A stretch of 64,000 nucleotides of DNA from Podocnemis expansa (lineage: Eukaryota; Chordata; Testudines; Podocnemididae). The position numbers and the translations under genes are program-made. The stretch spans positions 3,542,772 to 3,606,771 of the forward strand of contig ML682038.1 in assembly GCA_007922195.1 (NCBI GenBank). The letters run 5' to 3'. The notes below the pieces were generated by a model that saw nothing but the letters and a program-made list of their open reading frames with translations, was not told the DNA's origin and made no database searches. This document shows, piece after piece, positions 1-11,150 of the stretch; positions within the stretch are counted from its first letter, which is position 1; each line of letters starts with the position of its first letter.

Positions 1-626
1 GAGCAATTAGGGTCTTCTCACCCATAGGATACCTCACTGAGCATCATGTCACTTGTATACAGGGATCTTTAAGTCATTCTAGGAAGCTTTGAGTCCACCA
101 AGAGTCCCGCTGCAGCCATTACAGAGACTATCTGCAGCACGCACAGAAGTACAATGGGATGCAGTGCTGGATTTAAGACCCCAGTGGCAGTTGTGGGATT
201 CTCTACCAACTGATTCCAAGTGGTGCATGCTGCTCTCTTTATCTTAAGGATTAAACTTGCTAAGCAGAAAGTTTTGACACATGTACAATGAACAAAAATG
301 CGTCTTAAGCATAACTTTTTCACAACAGAGCTGTTCTGGTGAGAAAACCAATTAGATTTTAGATTGTTTCGTGAGGGGTTTATATGCCACCAATTCATTC
401 TAATTCTATGATGCTAACAATATCCTAATATCTAGGATCTTAACCTAGTCAATATTAAACTAAATATTCATAAATTATCTAGAAAAAGGCAGTGGAGAGT
501 AAATATATTCATTGTTTAACTTTGGAAATTGTTTGAGATGGGTTTATATGTCTCCAGATAATTCTAGTAGTTCTGTGACACTGAGTAACTAGCCAGTTCC
601 AATACCCAAGATCTTAATTAAACACC
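1..626. other. unassigned AT-rich sequence with an old internal duplication
   Basis: No coding or RNA gene is recognisable. Two stretches, about 361-445 and 531-620, resemble each other (both run from TTGTTT through GGTTTATATG to GATCTTAA) with many substitutions, which suggests an ancient local duplication or two copies of an old repeat. Confidence 0.4.
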
Positions 627-634
627 CTCTATAC

Positions 635-740
635 CAGGGTGGCCAAATTTACGGAACTCAAGAGCCACATAAGTTGATTATTAAACCATTGAGAGCTACA
701 CTGAGGCATATAGCCATATTTTATGTACTCCAAAATGACT
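635..740 (-). mobile_element. hAT-like non-autonomous element, truncated
   Basis: The sequence begins CAGGGTGGCCAAA and continues with GAGCCACA, AAGTTGATTATTAAAC and ACTGAGGCAT. This is the reverse complement of the complete copy at 61859-62045, so both belong to one short hAT-type family. The other terminus is not visible, so this copy is truncated or has decayed near 740. Confidence 0.65.
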
Positions 741-829
741 AAATTTAAAATTCATTGCACACTTCAATTTTATTGTAAAAAGAGGATAAACATTGATCCT
801 ACCAATGTCAGATTCTAATTACTTAAGGT

Positions 830-1330
830 TACCATGAAAACTAGGCCTATCTATACAGGAAAAGCTTATCTTCTCCCTGCCGCCCCAACCATGCTACCAC
901 TCCTCTCCACCGTTGTGACCCCCTCCAAACCCCCAGAACCAGACACTGTCTCCCCAAGGCTGACCCCTCCCCCCACCCAGGGACCCCTTACCTGGCCGCT
1001 CTGGTGGCTAGGCTCAAACTGGGCCTCACTCCCCTTGCTTTAAGTTGGGATCTCAAACACGTGGCCTGCAGGACACTTGCGGCCCCAAAAGCTATTTCCT
1101 GCAGCCCACAATGACATTATAGTTACCGATATTTGCAATATTGTTGTATGAAAAGGTTTCAGTGGTGCGGCCCTCAAGCTAATGCACTAGTCCTCATGCA
1201 GCCCTCATGGTGATTTGAGTTTGAGACCTCTGCTTTAAGTCCTGCCTGGGCTGAGCATCCAATATAGGCACTCTGGTGGCTAGGCACAGGCTGAGGCTCC
1301 CCCCGAGCATGCTCTGAGCATGATGAGGGT
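830..1330. repeat. GC-rich repeat interrupted by a small hAT
   Basis: A C-rich stretch carries the phrase CTCTGGTGGCTAGGC twice, at about 1000 and 1271. A short hAT element (1046-1232) lies between the two copies. The repeat itself is not identified. Confidence 0.3.
1046..1232. mobile_element. short non-autonomous hAT with perfect 8-bp target duplication
   Basis: The 187-bp unit is flanked by exact copies of CTTTAAGT (1038-1045 and 1233-1240), the 8-bp duplication size expected of hAT transposition. Its ends are partly inverted: TGGGATCTCAAAC on the left and GTTTGAGACCTCTG on the right. It has no coding capacity and would have depended on a transposase supplied elsewhere. Confidence 0.8.
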
Positions 1331-1741
1331 AGGAAATTTACAACTCGTAGGCAGGGGCTGCTTTCCTCTGGCTTTCTTCCGCGAACTGCACTTTTTCATT
1401 CAAGTCACGTGGCTCCTGGGCTGCAGTTTGGCCATGGCTGCTTGATACTCTTCTTGTAAGACCAGAGCAAGGTATAAAAATGTCATGCCAGGCCTGAGAA
1501 GGCCAAACCATCTTGTAAAATACATGCCTCAGATCTAACCTTTCAAGACATATTATAGGAAAATACAACGGTAGTGTTACAAGTAAGCTAGGGGTTTGAT
1601 GTGTATGTGTATGGTTAATGGTTTCTTGATGATGTTTACATGTTTCCTGTTAAAGTTTAGCGAGGTAAATGAACTGCTTCCCTATCTATTACTATTGTTC
1701 TATTGGAAAGGGGTCAAAAGGGAACATTAACATCTAAAATG
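1241..1741. other. unassigned sequence
   Basis: Short open frames here have no recognisable domain and look like chance. I see no repeat that I can name. Confidence 0.4.
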
Positions 1742-2600
1742 GATCTTTGAAGTACCAATGTAAACTGTCTGTTAATGGTGCTAAAGCAGCTAATTACCGG
1801 TGGTGCCCAGAAGGTGAAGGTTTTACTTCAAAAGATAATGTACATTACTATTCTGCACTTAAGAAAATACTTGGGAACTGTCATCAAAGCCAATATAAAG
1901 GAATGACCTGCAAATGCCAACCTTGCTACAACTATAAAAGAAGTTTGGAACATAACCCCTTTATCTCACATCTGTCCAAGCTTCTCAGGGAAAGTTTAGG
2001 CTGCAGGATTGAGATCCCAACCAGCACTGGCCCAGAAATCACCCTACAAATTCTCATGGGAGAATTAGTACAAACTCTATACTTGGACTATTTGGTCTTT
2101 ATTCCTTGAAACTGGATTTCTAACAACTGAAGCTGTGAAACAAGGACTTCAACCCATCTAGGCGTTGGAGGTATGCCTAAGACCTGCAAACTCCAAATTC
2201 TTAAAGGACTTATCTTCTATGGGCTGTAGATCACTTGTATGTATGTGATCCACTTTCACCCTGTAACACCTCTCATTTTGTTCTTTACTTTTTATATTAA
2301 ACCTTTAGTTTTAGTTACTAAAGAACTGGCTGGCAGCATGGTATTTTGGGTAAGATCCAAACTTATACTGTTGAGTGTAATGTGCCTGACCCTTTGGGGT
2401 CAGCAGAAACCTTTCTGGGTAAAGAACTTGAAGTTTTAAGCAACTTCTCCCTTTACCAGACCTAGTGTCTGTATTGGGGAACAGAGACTGAAATGCAGTA
2501 AAGGGGGCTGAGTATATTTTATGGTCGCTTCTTGATATCCATTGTCAGGGATCAGAAGCACCGTTTGTGACTGCTTAGCAAATTTATCTCCAGGTAATCC
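1742..2600 (+). repeat. decayed interspersed repeat, possibly ERV/LTR-derived
   Basis: The stretch from about 2150 to 2560 has the texture of a reptilian LTR: a C/T-rich part, an ATTAAA-like polyadenylation signal near 2296, then a region with TTACTAAAGAACTGGCTGGCAGC. I could not find a paired LTR or terminal TG/CA ends, so the class is uncertain. The 120-codon open frame at 1747-2109 has no recognisable domain. Confidence 0.3.
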
Positions 2601-2765
2601 ACACGTGCCGGGAGAATCTGCTCTCTTTTTTGTCGCTTGCTCTGATATTCACATATTCAGGTGCTTATCCCAGGAAGCCTGGGTCACAATAAACACCTTA
2701 TTATTTTAGTACCTGAGCAGAGATGGAATTTTATGTTTCTCATGCGACTATTTGTTTAGGGAGTT

Positions 2766-2782
2766 CCCCCCCCCCCCCCCCC
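2766..2782. repeat. poly-C tract
   Basis: An uninterrupted run of about 17 C. Confidence 0.9.
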
Positions 2783-2825
2783 GAAACCAGATTAGCCAGC
2801 ATCTTTCTAATATCTTTTTTATTAT

Positions 2826-3085
2826 AATAAAACAAATAAGGAGTCCTGTGGCACTTAAAGCCTAAAATTAATTTACTCCATGAACTTTCATGGGAGAAAA
2901 TTCTACTTCACCATATGCTTTGAAGATGGGGGAACTTACAGAATGTGAGGAAAATAAATACAGGGAGCATAAGTCATGGGATCAGGTCACACTAACAGTA
3001 AATGAAAGCAGTTAAGATTCAAACATGGGAAAACAGCACACAGAAAAGGGTGAGGTCAAATCACCTGTTGTAATGAGAAAAGATT
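2826..3085 (+). mobile_element. Penelope-like element 3' tail
   Basis: The order AAGGAGTCCTGTGGCACTTAA, CATGGGAGAAAATTCTACTTC, GAAGATGGGGGAACTTACAG, GGTCAAATCACCTGTTGTAATG matches, in the same orientation, the 3' end of the PLE at 21697-22075. It is therefore a non-coding tail copy of that family, read here as the complement of the element's sense strand. Confidence 0.75.
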
Positions 3086-3089
3086 ACTA

Positions 3090-5259
3090 TTATGTTTTAT
3101 ATTATTATAATGTGCTTTTGGATTCCCAACATATGACTTGATTTTAAAGCTGGCGTACTTTTTAATTGAGTTATTTTAGATATTTAAAGTGAAAATTAAA
3201 TTCTGGATACTGGAACTCTGTATGCATAAAAAATTAGAAACACTTTCTACACTAGTGACTTTTCAGAAGTTAATTCTCAATTCTTACAGCATGAATCATA
3301 TTGGAAGAGTAGCTACCTGCAAAGAAACTGACCACTATAAGTAATGGAGACAGTTACATAGTCTTACAGTTATGGCTTAATGTTAACATATACAGCTCTA
3401 TTGCATTTTGGGCCTTGCCATTCTCAAATCTATTGAGGATGGGAATGGTTAATTTCCTTCGGAGAAAATGCAGCTTGCCCCACGAGAAGTATATTTGATT
3501 GACTGGAGGACAGTGCTATTCATACAGATATGGAAAGAGATCATACATATGAGAAACAGTAGTACAGAAGAGTCACTAAGAGAAAAGCTCAGCACTGTGC
3601 ACTGGACAGATAAGTCATAGAGAAACAAGCCTCTCCTTCCCCTGGCATCTAGTTTACGTGAATGTTGGGAGAAACCTTACTCCATCTCAACAAACTAGTA
3701 TCATTTTGATTCCCTCTTAAAATTAAAGATCAGCTTTATACCAGCAGGAGGCCAATATGCAAAGTTGAAAACCAACTTAACAAATATTATTTAGCTGTGA
3801 GGCACTAACTAATACAACACAGTAAACATTGCATAAAGGGCAATCATATTTATTGCCCTGTTTTACTGAGATGCTGTAGGATTCATCTGGGAGCTTTCAA
3901 TGCAACCGTCAAGTATTCCAGTGTATTAAATATAGTTTGTAGTCTCCCTCCAGGGGTGTTTTAATAAATTATACATAACTTCCTTCTAGTGTAATAATCC
4001 TTTAACAGATGAGGTCACATCTGTTAAATTTGACATTTGAGAGACACTAACTAATCTGGTTTCTGAAAAAAAGAACTCTCTAAACAAATGCAGAGTCACG
4101 TGACCACCAAGAAGCTTTACATTCCATCTCTGCTCAGGTACTAAAATAATAATAATGTGTTTACATATCATGCTGTGTTCCTGCATGGACAACACAGAGG
4201 GCATTTAATTAAGATCCAGGATAAAGGAAGAGGTTTGTTACTCAATCTCAGAGTTAATAGAATGAACTAGGGACATATAAATCCCACTCAAATAATTTCC
4301 ACTGTTAAACAATGGCAGAGGAAGCAATCTCAGAGGTAACTATCTGCAAATAATTTTAGTTGCAAAATTAAATGTTGGATGAGTAGCCCCATTGCAGAGA
4401 GCAAGGAAGAGACCCTGGAGGAAGGATCTGAATTTAAGGTCTATGAGCAACATTATTCAATCGAGCATAACCGAACCTCCTCACAAAGTTGTCCTTTATC
4501 ATTTAGAGACAAATCAGTGAAGAGATATTTGGAAATTGGTAATGCCAAAAGAGATCTATGGCATGTAGTGAGCAAACAATACAATGTGAACATATCAGTA
4601 CTGACAAACTAGCCAATTCAATTTTGATGTGTGCATTGAAATGCACCCTATCATGGACTAAGAAGAGGACACAGTCTCTGTATAAGGGACAGTGAACACC
4701 ACACCTAAAATAATGCTGGGTATTCTGATACCAGAACAGCATCAACACTCTGGTGAAATGCAAGTAACAAAATGATTAAAAAAAGGGAATATTTGACTTC
4801 CAAGGACAGATAACATTTCCCAAGGATGTATTTTAAAAAACAAACAAAAAAAATTTATTTTTTAAGGTCATAATCTCTTTGGGAGCCAGAGTTGTGCCTT
4901 CTTATTCTATCTGTATAGCTGCTAGCTCAATTTGGGTGTCAAAGTTACAGTTGCAGCGCAACCTCAACTCTTGCTCTTATACCTTTCATCTTCTGTACTT
5001 CTTTCTCTCTGCTTATCACCCTCCCCATCTACATCTGTTCATCCATCTCCAACTCTTATCTTCACTTACTTCATTCCAATCAAATTTTACCTCTTCCTCC
5101 TGCACATTCTTTTGGCATCAGTTGAGAGAGCACTGAAAGCATAGGAAAGAATCTCATGACTCTCAGGTCTTCTGTCTGGCTCAACTGTGCCCTCAACAGT
5201 AAGGAATAGCAATTGCAGGATTAGTCCTGCTCAGTCTTTGCAGACCTCGACTGGCACAC
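3090..5259. other. unassigned intergenic or intronic sequence
   Basis: About 2.2 kb of AT-rich sequence. Open frames are short and lack domains. A pyrimidine-rich stretch at 4960-5110 resembles other CT-rich stretches at 39440-39760, but I cannot assign it. Confidence 0.4.
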
Positions 5260-6490
5260 AGAATCAGAAACTGGAAGGGACCATGAGAAGCCATCAGCTC
5301 CAGTCCCCTGCACTCATGGCAGGACCAAGTACCCTCTTAAACCATCCCTGACAGATGCTTGTCTAACCTGCTATTAAACACTTCCAGTGATGAAGATTCC
5401 ACAACCTGCCCAGGCAGGTTATTCCAATGGTTAATCAACCTGACAGTTAGGACTTTTTTCCTAATGTCCAACCTAAACCTTCCTTGCTGAAGTTTAAGTC
5501 CATTGCTTCTTGTCCTATCATTGGCAGTTAGGGAGAACAACTTCTCTCCCTCCTCCTCATGATGGCCTTTTAGATACTTCAAAACTGTTACGTCCCCCCT
5601 CAGTCTCTTCTTTTCTCGACTAAACAAATCCAGCTCTTTCAATCTTCCTCATATGTCAAGTATTCCAGACCTCTAATAATTCATGTTGCTCTTCTCTGGA
5701 CTTTCTCCAATTTTACCATATCTTTCCTGAAATGAGGCACCCAGAACTGGACACAATACTTCAGCTGAGGCCTAGATACACCACATCTGCCACTTTACCT
5801 CTACCAACAAGTATTTTACCCCATCATGGAAAGGTATCAGGTTGGTTTGACTCAATTTGTTCTTGATAAAGCCATGCTGACTATCACTTAGCACCTTATT
5901 CTCTTCTAGATGCTTGCTAATGGATTCCTTAATTATTTGTTCCATTATTTTTCCTGGTACAGAGGTTAAGCTGACTAGTCCATAATTCCCTGAGTTGTCC
6001 TTATTTCCCTTTTTATACATGGGCACTATCTTTGCTTTTTTTCAGTCTGCCAGGACCTCTCGTCTTTCATGATTTTTCAAAGATAATAGCCATTGGCTCA
6101 GATATCTCCTGAGTCAGCTCCCTGAGTATTCTAGGGTGCATATCATCAGGACCTTGTGACTTGAAGACATCTAGCATGTCTAGGTAATTTTTAACTTGTT
6201 CTTTCCCTATTTTAGCTTTTGATCCTGTCCTGTTTTTACTGCCCTCAGCTACGTCAGGCATCCACCCACCACCAGTCTTTTCAGTGAAGACCAAAATGAA
6301 GAAATCATCTAGTTCCTCTGCTTTTTCCACATTTTCTGTTATTGTTTTGCCCACTTGGTTGAGTAATTGACCTACACTGCCTTTGGTATTTCTCTTATTT
6401 CTAATGTATTTTTTTAAAAAAAATTGTTATCCTTTATGCCTTCAGATAGTTTGATCTCAGTTTGTGCCTTAGTCTTTCTGATTTTCATGC
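5260..6490 (-). mobile_element. CR1 LINE fragment with internal deletion
   Basis: On the minus strand, three blocks of CR1 ORF2 appear in order. At 6354-6067 is the segment before the RT, ending DMHPRILRELTQEIS. At 6026-5772 is the RT entry (YKKGNKDNSGNYGLVSLTSV, then SDSQHGF). At 5642-5337 is the C-terminus (KKRLRGDV, then RSNGLKLQQGRF). The central RT, including the FADD-type catalytic box, is missing: near 5770 the upstream block passes straight into sequence coding for [13 protein letters not shown]. The left edge near 5262 is the CR1 3' end. Frameshifts and stops show that it is dead. Confidence 0.85.
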
Positions 6491-7087
6491 TCAGTTGCTT
6501 TGTGCAGCTAGGGAACATCATTTGGCTCAGAGCATATGGCACTTTCACAATATTTAGCTGCGGAACACTAAGAAGTCTCTACTGAGCATATGCAAAGTGG
6601 CAGTTTTTCAGAAGTTTATGAACTGACCAGATTTTCATGAGGACAGCAAAAGGCACATCCCTGACACCAGAACCTTCCCCCAACCCTGCCAGTTTAAAAT
6701 TCTTGTTCTAAAACCTGGTGGGATTAGAACTTCTCGACAAAATGGTTGCAAGTCTTTCTTTAATACTGGCAAAACAACACAATTTTTCCTATAATCACTG
6801 CTGTAAATAGCTGGACCATTTTAGCTAAAGGTCCCAAAAGTTCAGCTCAATGCACATACCCTTCATGAAAAATTTCAGTCCTAATGAATTAAGTTTGACA
6901 AAATTACAAGCAATTAATAAGAATGCTTCATAATGGAGTCAAAATTAACCATAGGTGTTGATACCACAAAAAACAATTCACAACATTTTATACCCAAAAT
7001 GGTTCAAAATAGATACCTATCAGCCAAATGATCTCACTGAAAGCACTCTGCTATTTCCTCTACCAACCACAGAAAGCAAATGGTCAG
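6491..7087. other. unassigned sequence
   Basis: No gene, RNA or recognisable repeat seen. Confidence 0.4.
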
Positions 7088-7185
7088 AAAAACAAACAAG
7101 GAGTCCTACAGCACTTAAAGACTAACAAATTTATTTATTGCATAAGATTTCGTGGGAGAAAATCCCACTCTGTCAGACACTTATG
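7088..7185 (+). mobile_element. Penelope-like element tail, short
   Basis: Contains AACAAGGAGTCCT, GCACTTAAAGACTAACAAAT and CGTGGGAGAAAATCCCACTC, the diagnostic phrases of the PLE tail family, then stops after about 100 bp. Confidence 0.75.
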
Positions 7186-8279
7186 ATCAGAGGCAGATAA
7201 AGCACTGTAGGGCAAGTTACACTGTGACTTCCAGATTGTAATTATGTGCGTAAAACCCATGAAAGTATAATCACATCCTAAAACATTTAATTGTGGAGTG
7301 TAGCCAGTTTTTATTATTATTACAGTATCAAACCCAAGGGAAGTAAGAAGGACATCTCAATACACTGAAATATAGCATAATGGTTGAATTAAAATTTTCA
7401 GCTATTTCCAGATATATGCTCAAGAAATAATCAGATTGCTATACACAAGTATAACTGAGTGGAATGAAAGAGCTGAAATTGGAGTAACGTATTAATAAAT
7501 TAGTCAATTCTAAATTATTTTCCTTTAACAAAAATGGCAAAAGAATGAAATACACAGTTCTGCTAACAGAATTATGATGTACAGTTAAGAATGGTAGTTA
7601 GCCAATGGTCAAAAACCGTCCAAATTTGAACTTACTGGAACTCAAGCACAGTGTATTTAACAGAACAAATTGGAGCATGGATTCCCTCTGGCCCTTTCAA
7701 AGAAACCCCAGCACACGCAACCTTAAACTCATTATCTTTACTGAAAAATGTGTTCACGCAAATATAGGAATTTTCATTAGAACCAAAATATCAATAAACA
7801 TAACATAAAACATAACATTAAAGTAATATCAGTATTTTCTTAAAGATATTACATTATTGACCTTGAAACAATTATAGAGCAGTGTGTTCCTACAGGAAGA
7901 CCCTTTTTATTGATCAAAATCAGAGAAAGTAAATTGCAATTAATTTTGATGAATAATATACATTTTTCTCTTATGTAAAAAAAAACATAGTATGCTTTGG
8001 GTTTTGGCACAATGGGCCTTTTATGCACTGGTTTCATCAACTATTTATAATATAAATATTTTAACTGTTCATATCTTTTGACAATTTCAATTAAAAGGCA
8101 AGATACCAGTAGCACAATATTGCAGAATCAGGAAAAGAGGTATGTTTTTTGCTTATGGGACACATTATTTTTGTCCTTGCTTTAAAGTAGCTGTGTAAAA
8201 TCCTAAGAGAAATCACAGAAGAAACTGGAAGATAATTAAACATCTCATAATTAACATATCTAAAATAGCTTCTATAGTT
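7186..8279. other. unassigned AT-rich sequence
   Basis: No supported gene. The short open frames at 7605-7808 and 7849-8040 have no domain. Confidence 0.4.
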
Positions 8280-8700
8280 AACCCTTGATATAACAAATTC
8301 CTGGGGATACAAGCCTTTTGTTCCATATAGCCAGGAGTTTGTTATAGTGAGATAGGGAAGGGAGGGGAGAACACACGACAGGAGATAGTTTTTCTGGCTC
8401 TGGGGCCATGGTAGGAACTGACAGCACTCTTGAACCTCCTGTGGCCCCAGGGTTGGAGTGCGCACTCTGTCTCCCATTGTGGCCCCAAGGGCCATAGAAG
8501 CACTTTGTCCCAGCTGTAGCCCCAGGGCCAAAGGAGATGTCAGCATCCCTTGCAGCCCTGGGGCCAGAGGAGCTCTAAGCCCCCTGCCACACCCCGAGAC
8601 TGAAGGAGCTCTCAACCCCTCATCCACACACAAACCTGGTGGGTCTGGAGTTGGGATCCAGGGACCATGGTCGCTATTGCCCAAGGTTTACCATTGCAGA
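8280..8700. repeat. GC-rich insert with imperfect ~50-bp repeats, possibly pogo/Tigger-derived
   Basis: The left edge has CTTGATATAACAAATTCC followed within 60 bp by its near-complement GTTTGTTATAGTG. This recalls pogo/Tigger-type ends but is degraded. The interior repeats the theme GGCCCCAGGG with CAGAGG or AAGGAG GTC several times. Open frames on both strands across this GC-rich part are products of composition. Confidence 0.3.
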
Positions 8701-8730
8701 TTTACTGTGGTTATCAGTAAGTGATTTTAA

Positions 8731-10444
8731 AGACTAATTTTGCATATTTTTGTATGTTATAGAAATATGCCTTCACTGTTATACTTTTTTGGTTTGTTTA
8801 ATTTTGGGTAGAGATATTTTGCAATATGGATTTTTTTTTTGTCTGAGACAGATGTGCCAAAAGAAAGAACACTACAAATTCCAGCTTGTTGAATGGGGTG
8901 TAGCTATCAGAGGCCAGGAGTAACGCAGATAGGACCATGAGATCTTAATTAGGAACACTTGCTCTCTCTCTCCCCTCTCCACTCTGCTTTTGCATGCAGT
9001 GGGGGGGGGGCTGCTTCTTCCTCCTTCCTTCCATCTGTTCAGAATATGGTAATTGGAGGGAGAGAGGCAGAGGGTTTCACATGCCACATCCACGGCCCAG
9101 GATCTGGAGTCCATCCTTCCCATTTAGAGTGGTAGGCTGTACAATTGGCTTGTTTGCCTCATGGTGGAGTGTTTGGGTTGATGGAGATTGTGGGCTCTTT
9201 ATTTCTGAGCTACCCTTAAACTAATTGCTGGATCCCTGATGAACCCAGGGGATAGGATGATCTCCAGTTTTGTGATCTGGAAATATTTTTATCTCACAGT
9301 GCAAACTGGAAAACTGCTGTGTGAGTTTTTTCACCTTCCATCCTGAAAAATCGGGGGTCAGGGGAGTTAATTACATTTCTTCTAACTGGCAAGTTCCAAT
9401 GCAGTTGATAAATTAGCAAAGGTCTAATGAGTGCTCTGTGTACTAGGGGGCTGTTTGCATGCTGGTCTTGAGCATAACACTGCGTGATTAAGGGTTATGC
9501 CTCTATATTTCACAAAGCTCCCCTCACCTCATGTCACCTATATCTGGTGTGGAGGAGAGCAGCAGGTTGAGTTGCAGTCACAATCTGATAGCAGACTTAA
9601 GGATGGAAGGGGGAATAATCTTCCTACCCATCTTCTGATTTATAACCCACACAGTCCAGCTGTGCCCACTGCAAGCCATACTGAAACAAGCTTAACATAT
9701 GATCTAGGATCTATGCCAGGTAGGGAACAGTTTTAGATGACATTGTGGCCTCTTTATTTAAGCATATTATGGACTCTGTGTCTCACTGATTCCATGTTGA
9801 CATCAACAGATATGGACAGAAGTGGAGGCTGCAACTTAACAAATCAAATTTAAAGTAAAAAAAACCTAGCCTCTAACTGCATAGTACAACCACACTGGTG
9901 TGGGTTCCAGATCTGCCCCAAAAGGGGAGCTCCGAGAAGAAAGGAGGTTACTCTGAGCCCTCCTCTTCCCTGCTCCATTAGCCCACCCAATCCTGCATGA
10001 CATAACATTAAAAAAATAAAAAATACAGCATCACTGATGAAATCCTAATTAATCCTCCCTTACCTGAGAATCAAGGGTACAGACAAGGCATGGTCACGCC
10101 ACCTCCTGATTCCATGTTTGGGTTTACCCATGAATTCACTCAACTAGCCATGGGAAAGAAACCAAGCACCACCAAAGTTGTGAGTAGTATGCAAACAATT
10201 AAGTCTACTCCCCGCACATCAGGGCTCCCTCAGAGCTGTGAGGAAGGTAAATAAAATCCATGCCAAACCCCATCTGTTTTCCAGTGAGGAGGAAAACTTT
10301 TCCTTGAGTCACTGAAGGGGTGAAAAAAGCAAGAGAAGATGCAAGAGTAAAAGAAAGATTATAAAATGTCAAATTACTGTGCTTTCCTTTTCTTCATTCT
10401 TGAATAAAAACTTCATTCCATTACAAATGAAATAATGCATCTAA
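8731..10444. other. unassigned sequence
   Basis: A poly-G of about 10 lies at 9001-9010. Nothing else is recognisable. Open frames are short and without domains. Confidence 0.35.
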
Positions 10445-10740
10445 ATCAGGGGCATCAAACTCTTTTGCTATGGGCTAGATTTGACTTAAATGTACTTCAA
10501 GTGGCCTGTACATACCATAAATTGAAACATTACAGCACGCTTGCAGCACTGCAGAGTGCTGAGTATGAGAAACTGCACTCTGTGGTACCACTTTCTCTCA
10601 GGGAGAGAGTGCGGTCTCTCAGAGCGCAGTCCAGCACTCTGATATCATGAGACCTGGCATTCTTATGGCATTGCGAAGCACTGGGTGTGCAAGACTGAAT
10701 TCTGAGATACCACAAGAACACACACTCTCTCGCTGTTAGA
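10445..10740. repeat. possible hAT remnant plus self-similar AGAG/CTCT-rich stretch
   Basis: The start, CAGGGGCATCAAACTC, resembles a hAT terminus. From 10550 the sequence repeats related phrases (GAGTGCTGAGTATGAG, GCACTGGGTGTGCAAG, TCTCTCAGGGAGAGAG) as imperfect copies. No opposite terminus was found. Confidence 0.25.
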
Positions 10741-10744
10741 GAGC

Positions 10745-11150
10745 GCGTTATCCTGCAGACCAACACCCTAGGCAAGTTTTTCCAATGGTCATGTATCCTC
10801 ACTGCTAAAAAAAAACTGTTGTATACTTTTACTCTGAATTGTCTAGCTTCAGTTTCTAGCCATTGAATCTCATTATACCTTTTTCTGCTAGACTGAAGAG
10901 CCATGGGAAATTTCTTATGTAACTACCTGTCAAATGTGATCAAGCCATCTCTAACTTCCTCTAGATAAACTATATTGAACTTCTTCAGTCTCTCCCTGAA
11001 TGCCAAACTTTCTAGACTTTGAATCATTGCTGTAGCAATTTTTTGAAGCTTTTCCAATTAGTCCACATCATTTTTGAAGAGTGGATAGCAGAACTGGACA
11101 CAACATTCCAGGAATAGCCTGATGTGCTGTATATAGAGGCTGTATTTCCT
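10745..11150 (-). mobile_element. old CR1 LINE 3' fragment
   Basis: Read on the minus strand this follows the CR1 C-terminal region. The plus strand shows the usual complement landmarks: TTCCAATGGT, a poly-A where the REKVL part lies, CTTCAGTCTCTCCCTG, then AGCAGAACTGGACACAACATTC. It is much more diverged than the copies at 46.7 and 55.9 kb. Confidence 0.6.

Noticed and set aside
8091..8724. Frames of 197 and 88 codons on opposite strands
   Set aside because: They share the same GC-rich repeat and have no domain. The imperfect repeats explain the openness.
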